Below are positions 1-7,257 of a stretch of DNA of 10,742 bases, one piece after another (the first letter of the stretch is position 1; every line of letters starts with the position of its first letter). The notes under the pieces are model-generated. The model was given only the letters and a program-made list of their open reading frames with translations. It searched no databases and was not told the origin of the DNA. The DNA lies in contig JAJNBO010000140.1 of NCBI GenBank assembly GCA_021156245.1, forward strand, positions 1-10,742, in the 5' to 3' direction. This stretch comes from Ramlibacter sp. (GTDB taxonomy: Bacteria > Pseudomonadota > Gammaproteobacteria > Burkholderiales > Burkholderiaceae_C). The translations under genes and the position numbers were made by a program.

Positions 1-391
1 GTCGCTCGATGACCGAGGCCTCGTCGTTGATCGCCACATCGAACAGCGCGGCCGCCATGCCGTACACCAGCATCAGCGCGAGCAGCCACGCGTACTGCAC
101 CGGAACGAGGAGGCTGCCCACCGCGGCGACGCAGAGCAACGCCATCAGCGGCACGACCCGGCGTGGCGCATGCCGGGACAGCACCCGGCCGGCATACAGC
201 AGGGTCAACACCGCGCCGGCGCCACTGGCCAGCATGGCGATGGCCAGCGATTGCTCGCTCAGGCGGTAGTGCGCCTTGATGCTGGGCACGTGGACGCCCC
301 AGGTCGCGAACAAGGCACCGGCGACGAAGAACTGGGTGCGCAACGCGCGGATGGCGGCGTGCGGCGCACGCGATTCTTCCAGGGACGGCAT
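1..391 (-). CDS. MFS transporter, YbjJ-like (N-terminal part, runs off left edge)
   Basis: This is the first 130 residues of a major facilitator superfamily permease in the inner membrane; the rest lies beyond the left edge. Several hydrophobic helices are visible at about residues 19-36, 46-68, 79-97 and 100-120. The segment WGVHVPSIK after helix 1 and the stretch DVAINDEASVIER at residues 118-130 resemble the YbjJ group of MFS proteins, whose helix 4 end carries AIN-E-A-ER. An in-frame TGA lies four codons upstream of the ATG at 391, which fixes the start; no strong Shine-Dalgarno is visible. The gene begins 25 bases after the stop of the FAD oxidoreductase on the same strand, so it is probably the last visible member of that operon and may export its product. 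The substrate cannot be inferred. The family call is good, the subgroup moderate. Confidence 0.8.
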   Translation of the reverse strand, partial: MPSLEESRAPHAAIRALRTQFFVAGALFATWGVHVPSIKAHYRLSEQSLAIAMLASGAGAVLTLLYAGRVLSRHAPRRVVPLMALLCVAAVGSLLVPVQYAWLLALMLVYGMAAALFDVAINDEASVIER

Positions 392-416
392 GCCCCGAGC
401 ATCTCATGGCGTGCGC

Positions 417-1805
417 TCAGCGAGTTGCGGCCAGCAGCTTCGCGGCGTTCGCGACGGCGGCCGGGCCCACCTGCTTGATGCGCTCCCGGGTCGCCACCAC
501 CAAGGGGTGATCCCTGTGCTGCCCCAGTCCGCCCAAGGGGTTCAGCCGGCAGTCCTTCGCCCACTCCGCGACGGCGGGAACCTTCGCACGCGCTCGGTCG
601 CCGGCCAGCAACGCCAGGTACGCGGCCAGGTAATCCGCGGGGCGGTCCCAGTAGCGGATGGGCCGGCAGAGGCTGTTCCTCTCCTCGTCGCTGCCCACCA
701 GGCACTCCACCACGCCGAGCAATGCGAACTGGAAGCTGGCGAATCCCCAATAGCAAGGCTGCACCGTCACGCGGCCCGGCTCGTAGATGGGCCGCAGCGG
801 CGGACGCCGCAGGCCTTCGGCCGCGCAGTGGACGTGCACCGTCCCTTCGTCGGTGGGCACCTCGCCGTCGTCCAGCACGATGCGGTCGCGCTCGATGCGT
901 TGCACCCTGCCGAGGCGCACGACGTCTGCGATGCGGCGCAGCAGCTCCACCTCGCTCTCGCTGGCAATGGCGCCATGCAGCATGGTCGCGGGCACCGACC
1001 GGTCCACGCGCAGGAAGAATCCGTCGGCCTCGAGGCGGCCGAACAGGTCGTCGATGGACGTCGCCTCGGCCATCGCCTGCATCTGCAGGCCCGCGCCCGC
1101 ATAGAAATCCGGCAGCAGCGCATGCGGCTGGTGATAGCGGCGGTTCAGCCACCAGCCTTCGCGCGGCTTGATCCAGCGGATGGCCGTCGGCGCCACGCCC
1201 TGGTTCAACAGCCAGACGCAAGTGTCGAGCGCCGTCTTGCCGGCGCCGATGACGCAGAAGCGCCGCGCGCTCCCTGCGATGCGCGTGACGCCACCGGCGG
1301 GCACCAGGCGCACGCCCGGCGCCACCTCGAAAGGGGGCGCGCCCGTCGCGGGAATGCTGCCTTCCAGGTAGGTGGTGTCGACCAGCTTGCGCCGCACGCG
1401 CACTTCCCGGGCCTCGCCCGTCAGGCGTGAAACGAGCCGGTGCGTGCCCTCCGCTCCCGCGTAGTCGGTGCAAGGCAGGAAGCGCACGCGCCCGGTCGGC
1501 AGGAAGTGCCGGTGCAGCACCTCCAGGTAGTACGCGCGCAATTCGTCGGCGCCCGCCATCTCGTAGAAGCCGGCGTCCAGCCCGGCCCGCTCGACGGCGT
1601 CCTTGCCCAGGGGGACGGACGCCACGCCATAGAAGGCCGACGGCTGGTGCAGCCGCACGAAGGGATACGCATCCACCCAGTGGCCACCCGGCGCGTGGCG
1701 ACGGTCCACGACCGTGACCGTCGCGTCCGAGTGCGTGAGCACGGCGTCCGTGAACGACAGGCCCGCCGCACCCGCGCCCACCACCAGGTAGTCTGTCTCG
1801 ATCAC
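417..1805 (-). CDS. FAD/NAD(P)-binding oxidoreductase (flavin monooxygenase-like)
   Basis: A predicted cytoplasmic flavoprotein of 462 residues. An N-terminal Rossmann motif GAGAAG at residues 10-15, with the acidic D34 ending the second strand, is the FAD site. A second dinucleotide site, GAGKTA at 187-192, should bind NAD(P)H. This two-site layout is that of flavin monooxygenases and related pyridine-nucleotide oxidoreductases. The segment GGHWVDAYPFVRLHQPSAF (about 40-58) looks like the substrate/FAD-facing region of that group. No paired redox cysteines of the disulfide-reductase type are evident. I chose the GTG at 1805 because it sits one base after the stop of the haloperoxidase gene (TGA-C-GTG) and starts directly before the first Rossmann strand; 23 further codons of open frame upstream overlap that gene and look unnatural. 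Tight spacing implies translational coupling. The substrate is unknown; hydroxylation or another oxidation is inferred from the fold. Confidence 0.87.
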   Translation of the reverse strand: MIETDYLVVGAGAAGLSFTDAVLTHSDATVTVVDRRHAPGGHWVDAYPFVRLHQPSAFYGVASVPLGKDAVERAGLDAGFYEMAGADELRAYYLEVLHRHFLPTGRVRFLPCTDYAGAEGTHRLVSRLTGEAREVRVRRKLVDTTYLEGSIPATGAPPFEVAPGVRLVPAGGVTRIAGSARRFCVIGAGKTALDTCVWLLNQGVAPTAIRWIKPREGWWLNRRYHQPHALLPDFYAGAGLQMQAMAEATSIDDLFGRLEADGFFLRVDRSVPATMLHGAIASESEVELLRRIADVVRLGRVQRIERDRIVLDDGEVPTDEGTVHVHCAAEGLRRPPLRPIYEPGRVTVQPCYWGFASFQFALLGVVECLVGSDEERNSLCRPIRYWDRPADYLAAYLALLAGDRARAKVPAVAEWAKDCRLNPLGGLGQHRDHPLVVATRERIKQVGPAAVANAAKLLAATR

Positions 1806-1806
1806 G

Positions 1807-3471
1807 TCAGGACCGGTAGAAGAGGTAGTCCGCACTGTAAGGCACCTTCTCCGTGGCGCCCACCGCGGCGGCATCGCAGGCCCGCGCCGGCACGCCGCCC
1901 CCGATGGTGTTGACGCGCTGGATGCTGCTCACCTGCGCGAAGCGCCCGCTGCCGCCTGCCGCCTTCGTGGACAGCAGCAGCCAGGGGATCGCGTTCTCCT
2001 GCGGCGCGTCGGCACGCGCGGCCACGGCGCCCACGACGCGGCTGCCGTCGGCCGCTTCCCAATGCGGGCCGGCGTAGTGTTTGCCGATCGCCGCGCCGTT
2101 GCGGTCGAACAGCGCCGCCTCGGGCGCCACGAACACCCACTTCGCGCCGCCGGGTGCGGCTGCATCGGCACGGCATTCGTACACCTGGGCGCCGCGCGCC
2201 GCGATGCTTTCCATGAAGGCCCCCTGCTTCGGCGCGATCGCCGCCGGCACGGCCGCCGTCGCCGGCGACTGCGCGACGCGCACCGCGGCCAACGCGCCGA
2301 TGCGCTTGCCCATGTCCAGCCCGACCTCGGTGGACGTGCGGAAGTGGATGCCTTCCCACACACGGGCGTCGGCCACCTCCTGCATGAAGGCATCCACGGA
2401 GTTCCAGCGGCGCGTCGCGCCATTGGCGGTCGGGCTCGACGTCGACAGTTCGGGCATCCGGCCACGTCCCACTTCCGCCTTCAGCAACGCGCCGACGGCG
2501 CCGGCGAGGATGCTGTGCGCGCTCGGGTACTCCGGGTGGCCTGGGTTGTCGATGAAGGGCGCCCAGGCGGCGTCCCGCTCGGTGCCGGGATGGTCGTCGC
2601 GGTCGCCGTTGCGGATGGCGGTGACGGGACGCCAGAAGCCGTAGTGGTACTTGGCCTCGAGCACCGCGATGAGTCCATCGTCCATGGCCTGGCTGGCGGC
2701 GGCGAGCAGCCGCGCGTTCTGGGCCAGGGTGCGGCCCGGCGCCTGCGCGACGGACCGGGTCACGGCGTTGTAGATGGGCGGCAGCGAGTATTCCCAGAAG
2801 CGCGCCACTTCGGTCTGCTGCGGGGTGCGCTGCGTGCTGGACTTGCTGCCCAGCGTCTTGACCTCGTTGTAGTCGCGCGCCCAGACATCGCTGTCCATGG
2901 CGGGGGGCGGTGCGGGGCGGAACTGCGCGGGGTCCGTCATCAGCCACGGTTTGCGTTGCGGCCACTGCGGCGCTGCGACGCCGGCGGTGGGCACGTACGC
3001 GCCGGGCGCAGCGTGCGGCCGATAGCGGTCCGCCGCGGCGAAGCCATCCTCGGCGCGCCAGGCGACGACACGCGCTGCCGCCTGCTCGCCCAGCGCAACG
3101 CCGGCGGACCGGGCAGCGCCATCCGCGACCTTGGCCATCGCGGTTTGATAGGCCTTCTCGATGGCCGGCAGCTGCTGCGGCACGAGCTTTGCCAGACTGG
3201 CGCGGGTGGCGGCGGCGACGGCTGCGTCCGCTGCCGCGGCGGCATCCGCGGGTTGCAGCAGCGGCACGGCGGCGACGGCCTCGTGGACCGCGGTCTGCAC
3301 GATCGCCATGATGCGCACCGCGCCGGGCGTGCCGATGCGGGCCTGCACGACGACGTCGCCGGCGACGGTGTTCCAGTCGGTCACGCTGTCGGCGTGCGCG
3401 CGCGGCGCAGTGGCGATGAAGGCGGCAGCGAGAACCACTGCCGTGGTGGGAAGGGAGGGAATGTGTTTCAT
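1807..3471 (-). CDS. Exported vanadium-haloperoxidase/PAP2-type protein with C-terminal DUF3455
   Basis: A protein of 554 residues. It begins with a Sec-type signal peptide ending near AHA-DS (residues 25-28), so it should act in the periplasm or outside. The vanadate/phosphate pocket of the haloperoxidase/acid-phosphatase superfamily is recognisable in order: K274-x6-R281-P282, P316-S-A-H319 (usual form PSGH) and R370-x5-H376. This spacing matches vanadium chloroperoxidase. From about residue 413 to the end lies a second domain with DUF3455 hallmarks: GAQVYEC, HYAGPHWEAADGS, IPWLLL, QRVNTIGG and YSADYLFY. Known family members either oxidise halides with hydrogen peroxide or remove phosphate; vanadium-dependent haloperoxidase is the likelier annotation, but sequence alone does not prove halide oxidation. 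The DUF3455 function is unknown. The start follows the methyltransferase stop by 24 bases, with a weak GAAAGA upstream. The last codon is one base from the next gene's GTG. Confidence 0.9.
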   Translation of the reverse strand: MKHIPSLPTTAVVLAAAFIATAPRAHADSVTDWNTVAGDVVVQARIGTPGAVRIMAIVQTAVHEAVAAVPLLQPADAAAAADAAVAAATRASLAKLVPQQLPAIEKAYQTAMAKVADGAARSAGVALGEQAAARVVAWRAEDGFAAADRYRPHAAPGAYVPTAGVAAPQWPQRKPWLMTDPAQFRPAPPPAMDSDVWARDYNEVKTLGSKSSTQRTPQQTEVARFWEYSLPPIYNAVTRSVAQAPGRTLAQNARLLAAASQAMDDGLIAVLEAKYHYGFWRPVTAIRNGDRDDHPGTERDAAWAPFIDNPGHPEYPSAHSILAGAVGALLKAEVGRGRMPELSTSSPTANGATRRWNSVDAFMQEVADARVWEGIHFRTSTEVGLDMGKRIGALAAVRVAQSPATAAVPAAIAPKQGAFMESIAARGAQVYECRADAAAPGGAKWVFVAPEAALFDRNGAAIGKHYAGPHWEAADGSRVVGAVAARADAPQENAIPWLLLSTKAAGGSGRFAQVSSIQRVNTIGGGVPARACDAAAVGATEKVPYSADYLFYRS

Positions 3472-3495
3472 GGCATGGATCTTTCGGGCGCCGGT

Positions 3496-4254
3496 TCAGC
3501 GGCGCGTGATGACGACTTCGAGGTAGTCGCTGGGGATGACGAGGCCGGCCTTGCCGCCCTTGTCGAAGTGGTTCATCAGGGCGAGCAGGTCCGTCGCGAG
3601 CGCGGCCTGGGCAGCGCCTTCGAGCGCGGCAAAGGCCTTCAGGATGGGACCGTAGTAGCCGCGGAAGACTTCCAGCATGTGCTCGGCCGAGCGGTAGCGG
3701 AACATGAATTGCCGCGTCTCGGTACCGATGTGCGTGGATTCGCTGCCGAACAGCGCCACCATGCGGTCACGGGTGCCCCACAAGGCCGGCGAGCTCACGC
3801 CGGCCGGCGGCGGCACGTGCTTGCCGACCGTCTTGAATACCTGGCCGATGAATCCTTCGGGCGTCCAGTTGGCCATGCCGATGCGGCCGCCGGGGCGGCA
3901 CACGCGCAGCATCTCGGCGGCGGTGCGGGGCGGATTGGGGGCGAACATGCAGCCGAAGGTGGACAGCACGACGTCGAAGCGGCCATCGTCGAACGGCAGG
4001 GCCTCGACGTCGGCTTCGCGGAATTCGATGCCGTGCAGGCGCTCGGCGGCGGCCCGCTCGCGGCCGCGCTCCAGCAACGCCGGGACGTAGTCGGTGGAGG
4101 TCACCTCGCACCAGCGGCGCGCGGCGGCCAGGGTGGCGTTGCCGTTGCCGGCGGCCACGTCCAGCACGGTCTCGCCGGCGCGCTTACAGCGGCGGCTTGC
4201 GGGGCGACGATGGTTGAGGACAATGCGGACATGGGGGCTCCTGTGGATGGACAT
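3496..4254 (-). CDS. Class I SAM-dependent methyltransferase, 5' end disrupted
   Basis: From about 4185 down to the stop the frame encodes a typical methyltransferase. Counting from the first in-frame ATG near the conserved part (4254), motif I is VLDVAAGNGNA at residues 30-40, the acidic motif II follows in TSTDY (52-56), ADVEALPF (81-88) is the motif III-type region, and RPGGRIGMANWTPEGFIGQ (120-138) is the motif IV/V area. As I recall this family, motif I is preceded by some 45 residues containing a segment like RQQ-W-SGDYAV-GTTLQIVGE. That segment is absent; the open frame upstream of motif I is arginine-rich and unconvincing. The best ribosome-binding site in the area serves an ATG at 4232 in another frame. 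The gene is therefore probably broken by a deletion of length 3n+1, or mis-sequenced. If functional it would methylate a small molecule or quinone-like substrate. It is the first gene of the operon with the haloperoxidase. Confidence 0.72.
   Translation of the reverse strand: MSIHRSPHVRIVLNHRRPASRRCKRAGETVLDVAAGNGNATLAAARRWCEVTSTDYVPALLERGRERAAAERLHGIEFREADVEALPFDDGRFDVVLSTFGCMFAPNPPRTAAEMLRVCRPGGRIGMANWTPEGFIGQVFKTVGKHVPPPAGVSSPALWGTRDRMVALFGSESTHIGTETRQFMFRYRSAEHMLEVFRGYYGPILKAFAALEGAAQAALATDLLALMNHFDKGGKAGLVIPSDYLEVVITRR
4190..4244 (-). other. Orphan start site of the methyltransferase gene (Shine-Dalgarno, ATG, short leader)
   Basis: On the minus strand a clear AGGAG is followed after five bases (CCCCC) by an ATG at 4232. 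The frame from it reads MSALSSTIVAPQAAAV, a plausible non-conserved N-terminus for this methyltransferase group, then becomes nonsense and stops near 4101. The conserved methyltransferase coding begins about 45-50 bases downstream of this ATG, in a different frame. The simplest reading is that this is the original start, separated from its body by a deletion near 4185-4195 that removed about 30 codons plus one base. An assembly error would look the same. Confidence 0.5.
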
Positions 4255-4263
4255 GGGGGGCCC
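4227..4263. repeat. Direct repeat with 22-base period between the divergent genes
   Basis: GGACATGGGGG occurs at 4227-4237 and again at 4249-4259, both followed by C-rich bases. The 22-base spacing is about two helical turns, so both copies face the same side of the DNA. On the minus strand both copies contain an ATG (4232 and 4254) in the pattern CCCCCATGTCC. SARP-type activators are known to bind direct repeats spaced by 11 or 22 bases, so this could be an operator for the neighbouring regulator. It overlaps candidate start codons, and chance in G-rich DNA remains possible. Confidence 0.35.
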
Positions 4264-4376
4264 CGGAAAGCGGGACCCTGCGGCGGCTGGCAGTGCCAGG
4301 CGGCCGTCGACAGGGACTTTCGTGGCGGCGCATGGAAGCCGGCGTTGGAGCCGGCGTGGGAATTTGCGTGGAAGCA

Positions 4377-6383
4377 ATGCAGCAGCAGGACCTGATGCCG
4401 GCCCCGACCGGGCTGGCGCTGCGCCTGCTCGGGCCGCTGCAGGTGCGCGTGGACGGCGCGCCGGTGGACCTGCCTCCTTCGCGCAAGGTGCGCGCGCTGC
4501 TCGCGTACCTCGCCCTCGCCGGCCGGCCCGTCACGCGCAGCCACCTCTGCGAGCTCCTGTGGGACCTGCCCAGTGACCCGCGGGGCGAGTTGCGCTGGGC
4601 CCTGAGCAAGCTGCGGAACCTGCTGGAGCGCGCCGAAGGCGCCTCGGTCGCGACCTCCGGCGACAGCGTTTCGCTGCAATTGCCCGAACGCTGCGTCGAC
4701 GTGCTGGAGGTCGCGCGCATCCTGCAGCAAGGACTGCCGGACATGCCGCTGGCCCGGCTGGAAGCCCTGGCCGGCCTCCTGGGCGAGGGCGAGTTGCTCG
4801 AAGGCCTGGACTTGCCGCGCAGCCCCGTCTTCACCGGCTGGCTGGTCGCCGAACGCCGGCGCTTCCGGTCCATGCACGCCGCCGTGCTGGAGCAATGGGC
4901 GCACCGCCTGCCCGCCGACAGCGACAGCCTCCTGCCCACGCTGGAACGCTGGCTGGTCGTAGCCCCGTTCGACCGCCAGGCGCACGAGCGCATGCTGGAG
5001 GCGCTGGCGGCACGCGGGCGGCTGCGCGAAGGCGACGAGCACCTGGCGGCCACCGCCCGCCAGTACGAGGCCGAGGGTCGGGACTGGGCTCCCATCGGCC
5101 ATGCATGGCGCGCAGCCAAGGCGCGGCATGCCGCCGGCGCCGTCCAGGCGATCGTCGTGCCGCCCCCGCACGAACTGGAAGCGCCTTCCGCCGCCGGCGC
5201 CCGGGCGTCGCTGGCCGTCATGCCGTTCACCGACCGCACCCCGGGCGCGGCGTCGCGTGGCGGGCTCGGCGACGGCATGGCGCACGACATCATCACGCGG
5301 CTGGCCAAGCTGCGCAGCATGTTCGTCATCGCCCAGGGCACCATGTTTGCGCTGTCCGAGCGCAAGGTCGGCTCCGAGGACGCCGGCCGCCACCTCGCCG
5401 TCGACTACGTCGCCAGCGGCACGCTGCGCCGCACGGCCGATGCGCGCCTGCAGGTCAGCGTGCAATTGGCCGAAGCGCGCACTTCCAGGATCGTGTGGGC
5501 CGAGGAGTTCCACGGCCGCCTGGACGAGACCTTCTGCGTGCTGGACGACATCGGCAACCGCATCGTCACCGCGATCGCCCAGCAAGTGGAGCTGGCCGAG
5601 CGCAACCGGGCGATCCTCAAGAACCCGAACTCGCTGAACGCGTGGGAGGCGCTCCACCGCGGCCTGTGGCACATGGTGCGGTTCGACCGCGACGACAACG
5701 AGCAGGCGCGCCACTTCTTCCAGACCGCGGTGCGGCTGGACCCGACGTTCGCGCGATCGCACGCCGGCTTGTCCTTCACGCACTGGCAAGACGCTTTCCA
5801 GGGCTGGCGCGACCCGGCATCGGCGATCGAGCTGGCGTACCGCACGGCCGCGGAGGGGCTGATGGCGGACGAGAACGACCCGGCTTCGCACTGGTCGCTC
5901 GGGCGGGCCATGTGGCTGAAGGACCGGCCGGAGGACGCACTGCGCGAGCTGCAGGCGGCCATCGACCTCAGCCCGAATTTCGCGCTCGGGCACTACACCG
6001 TCGCCTTCGTCCATTCGCAAACCGGCGATGCCGAGATCGCCGTGGCTGCCGCGGACCGCGCCCGCGCGCTGAGCCCGATGGACCCGCTGCTGTTCGGGAT
6101 GCTGGCGTCTCGGGCGCTGGCGCTGGTGCGCCTGGGCCGCTACGAGGAGGCCGCCGATGCGGCGGTGCGCGCGGCGGCCCGGCCCAACGCCCACGTTCAC
6201 ATCCAGGCCATCGCCCTGCTCTGCCTGGCGCTGGCAGGCAGGAAGGCCGCTGCCAGGGAGATGTCCGACGCCATCCGCCGCACGCAGCCGGACTACGGGG
6301 TGGAGGACCTGCTGAAGGCCTTCAAGGTCGGGCCCGAGCTGCAGGCGTTGACGCGCAAGGCCGCGCGATTGGTGGAGGGCTGA
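4377..6383 (+). CDS. BTAD/SARP-like transcriptional regulator with FlgO/TolB-like and TPR regions
   Basis: A predicted DNA-binding regulator of 668 residues. Residues 15-100 form an OmpR-type winged helix ([13 protein letters not shown], then [19 protein letters not shown] and [21 protein letters not shown]), the pattern of SARP/AfsR N-termini. Residues 105-235 form the helical BTAD region, with [10 protein letters not shown] and the later [19 protein letters not shown]. Residues 275-405 match the FlgO/TolB-like domain often attached to CadC-like and adenylate-cyclase-like regulators ([36 protein letters not shown]). Residues 415-655 are helical TPR-type repeats ([37 protein letters not shown]). 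There is no NB-ARC ATPase and no transmembrane segment, so it is probably a cytoplasmic one-component sensor. Starts at 4332 or 4395 are also possible; AGGA lies four bases before 4395, so the start is uncertain. It is divergent from the methyltransferase-haloperoxidase operon, its likely target, and abuts the VOC gene. The signal is unknown. Confidence 0.88.
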   Translation: MQQQDLMPAPTGLALRLLGPLQVRVDGAPVDLPPSRKVRALLAYLALAGRPVTRSHLCELLWDLPSDPRGELRWALSKLRNLLERAEGASVATSGDSVSLQLPERCVDVLEVARILQQGLPDMPLARLEALAGLLGEGELLEGLDLPRSPVFTGWLVAERRRFRSMHAAVLEQWAHRLPADSDSLLPTLERWLVVAPFDRQAHERMLEALAARGRLREGDEHLAATARQYEAEGRDWAPIGHAWRAAKARHAAGAVQAIVVPPPHELEAPSAAGARASLAVMPFTDRTPGAASRGGLGDGMAHDIITRLAKLRSMFVIAQGTMFALSERKVGSEDAGRHLAVDYVASGTLRRTADARLQVSVQLAEARTSRIVWAEEFHGRLDETFCVLDDIGNRIVTAIAQQVELAERNRAILKNPNSLNAWEALHRGLWHMVRFDRDDNEQARHFFQTAVRLDPTFARSHAGLSFTHWQDAFQGWRDPASAIELAYRTAAEGLMADENDPASHWSLGRAMWLKDRPEDALRELQAAIDLSPNFALGHYTVAFVHSQTGDAEIAVAAADRARALSPMDPLLFGMLASRALALVRLGRYEEAADAAVRAAARPNAHVHIQAIALLCLALAGRKAAAREMSDAIRRTQPDYGVEDLLKAFKVGPELQALTRKAARLVEG

Positions 6384-6767
6384 ATGGACAACCTGGACGT
6401 GATCGAGCTGAAGGCTTTCGTTCCCGCGAAGGACTTCGCGCTGTCGAAGCGCTTCTATGCGGACTTCGGCTTCACCCAGCGATCGGAGGGCGGCGGCGTC
6501 GCCTATTTCTCGTGCGGCTCCGCGGCCTTCCTGCTGCAGGACTACTACCTCCAGGAGTTCGCCGACAACTGCGTGATGCACCTGCTGGTCAGGGACGTGC
6601 ACGCCTGGCGCCGGCGGGTGATGGATGCCGACCTGCCCGGACGCTATGGCGTGAAGGTGACGGAGACGACGGAGCAGCCGTGGGGCATCACCGAGTTCGT
6701 GGTGATCGACCCTGCCGGCGTGTGCTGGCATGTCGGGCAGAACACGCCGGGCTTCCGGCGGGTGTAA
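6384..6767 (+). CDS. VOC-fold protein (glyoxalase/bleomycin-resistance-like)
   Basis: A 127-residue protein of the vicinal oxygen chelate superfamily. The two-module pattern is visible: the N-terminal [22 protein letters not shown] (a beta strand, then the F-Y--FGF helix), [14 protein letters not shown], then the second module [11 protein letters not shown] and [20 protein letters not shown]66 and E104 are at places where metal-dependent members hold ligands, but many members of this shape bind no metal and act as binding proteins, so enzymatic activity is uncertain. The ATG follows the regulator's TGA directly (TGAATG) and a strong GGAGG lies a few bases upstream inside the regulator gene, so the two are co-transcribed and probably translationally coupled. 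Only nine bases separate its stop from the riboswitch ahead of sugE. A role in drug or aldehyde detoxification would be a guess. Confidence 0.88.
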   Translation: MDNLDVIELKAFVPAKDFALSKRFYADFGFTQRSEGGGVAYFSCGSAAFLLQDYYLQEFADNCVMHLLVRDVHAWRRRVMDADLPGRYGVKVTETTEQPWGITEFVVIDPAGVCWHVGQNTPGFRRV

Positions 6768-6776
6768 TCTTCGCCT

Positions 6777-6817
6777 GCGGGGACGACCCCGCCGGCGCAT
6801 CACCGGGGACGGCCCCG
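6777..6817 (+). promoter_or_regulatory. Guanidine-II (mini-ykkC) riboswitch
   Basis: Two short perfect hairpins with ACGR loops lie directly before sugE. P1 is GCGGGG-ACGA-CCCCGC at 6777-6792 (6 base pairs) and P2 is CGGGG-ACGG-CCCCG at 6804-6817 (5 base pairs), joined by an 11-base linker. This is the defining pattern of the mini-ykkC motif, whose loops pair with each other when guanidinium binds. In known examples ligand binding exposes the downstream ribosome-binding site and turns translation on. The distance from P2 to the ATG is 15 bases, which fits such a translational switch. Neither hairpin is followed by a T tract, so they are not terminators. Confidence 0.93.
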
Positions 6818-6820
6818 CTC

Positions 6821-6827
6821 GAAAGAG
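6821..6827 (+). promoter_or_regulatory. Ribosome-binding site of sugE
   Basis: GAAAGAG lies five bases before the ATG at 6833 and three bases after P2 of the riboswitch. It is a modest Shine-Dalgarno match and the natural target of ligand-controlled access. Confidence 0.6.
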
Positions 6828-6832
6828 TCTCC

Positions 6833-7147
6833 ATGCCTTGGGTCATCCTGATCATCGCCGGCCTGTTCGAGGTCGGCTGGGCCATCGGCCTGAAATACAC
6901 GGAAGGGTTCACGCGGCTGTGGCCGAGCATCGGCACGGCGACCGCCATGCTCGTCAGCGTCGGGCTGCTCGGTCTTGCGATGAGAGACCTTCCGGTGGGC
7001 ACTGCCTACGCGGTCTGGACCGGCGTGGGAGCGGTCGGCACCGCCATCCTGGGCATCTTCCTCTTCGGCGATTCGGCATCTGCCGCGCGCGTCGCATGCC
7101 TCGCGCTGATCGCGGGCGGGATCATCGGGCTGAAGATCGTGTCCTGA
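6833..7147 (+). CDS. sugE: Guanidinium exporter of the SMR family (SugE/Gdx)
   Basis: A 104-residue small multidrug resistance protein with four transmembrane helices. It acts as an antiparallel dimer in the inner membrane and exchanges guanidinium for protons. The Gdx subtype is clear from [24 protein letters not shown] after helix 1 and [22 protein letters not shown] in helix 3, very close to E. coli SugE as remembered. The essential glutamate is E13 in [11 protein letters not shown]. The length is normal and the sequence looks intact. The ATG at 6833 is the only sensible start, at the first helix. Control by the guanidine-II riboswitch immediately upstream independently supports guanidinium as the substrate. 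It may also receive transcripts reading through from the regulator-VOC pair, since no terminator separates them. Annotations of this subtype as a quaternary ammonium exporter should be treated with caution. Confidence 0.96.
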   Translation: MPWVILIIAGLFEVGWAIGLKYTEGFTRLWPSIGTATAMLVSVGLLGLAMRDLPVGTAYAVWTGVGAVGTAILGIFLFGDSASAARVACLALIAGGIIGLKIVS

Positions 7148-7257
7148 CGCCGGGTCGCGTCCTACCTCTGCCATCGAAGCTGTCTGTCGGTCTCTACCTC
7201 GCCACCCGAGCCTACTGGGGTTGCGCAGCCTGCGCGTACAAAACCATTGGAGAGCCC
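7148..7257 (+). other. Intergenic leader between sugE and the repeat protein
   Basis: This 110-base gap holds a good ribosome-binding site (GGAGAG at 7249-7254) for the next gene. I see no convincing sigma-70 promoter, hairpin terminator or further riboswitch. A promoter for the next gene is likely here, because the gap is the longest between same-strand genes in the window, but I cannot place it. Confidence 0.4.

Noticed and set aside
1806..1874. A longer N-terminus for the FAD oxidoreductase starting at 1874
   Set aside because: The 23 extra residues are Arg/Thr/Pro-rich, overlap the haloperoxidase C-terminal coding sequence and precede the Rossmann strand without homology; the coupled GTG at 1805 is the better start.
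2062..4395. A 777-codon open frame on the plus strand opposite the haloperoxidase and methyltransferase genes
   Set aside because: It lies antisense to genes with clear family motifs, its product is Gly/Arg/His/Ala-rich with no recognisable domain, and long antisense frames are expected at this GC content.
4101..6803. A 900-codon open frame on the minus strand opposite the regulator and VOC genes
   Set aside because: It is a shadow of well-supported plus-strand genes, and its composition (Arg, Gln, His, Gly rich) has no domain pattern. Only its last part, from the ATG at 4232, overlaps the probable original methyltransferase start.
6777..6817. The two GC-rich hairpins as a rho-independent terminator after the VOC gene
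   Set aside because: No T tract follows either stem, and the ACGA/ACGG loops with the sugE gene behind them identify a guanidine-II riboswitch.
4895..6832. Upstream extension of the sugE frame
   Set aside because: The frame is open by chance through the regulator and VOC genes. SMR proteins are about 105 residues and the ATG at 6833 sits at the first helix, directly behind the riboswitch.
7148..7257. A sigma-70 promoter made of TTGCGC and TACAAA near 7220-7242
   Set aside because: The two elements are only about 10 bases apart, far from the usual 17, so the match is not credible.
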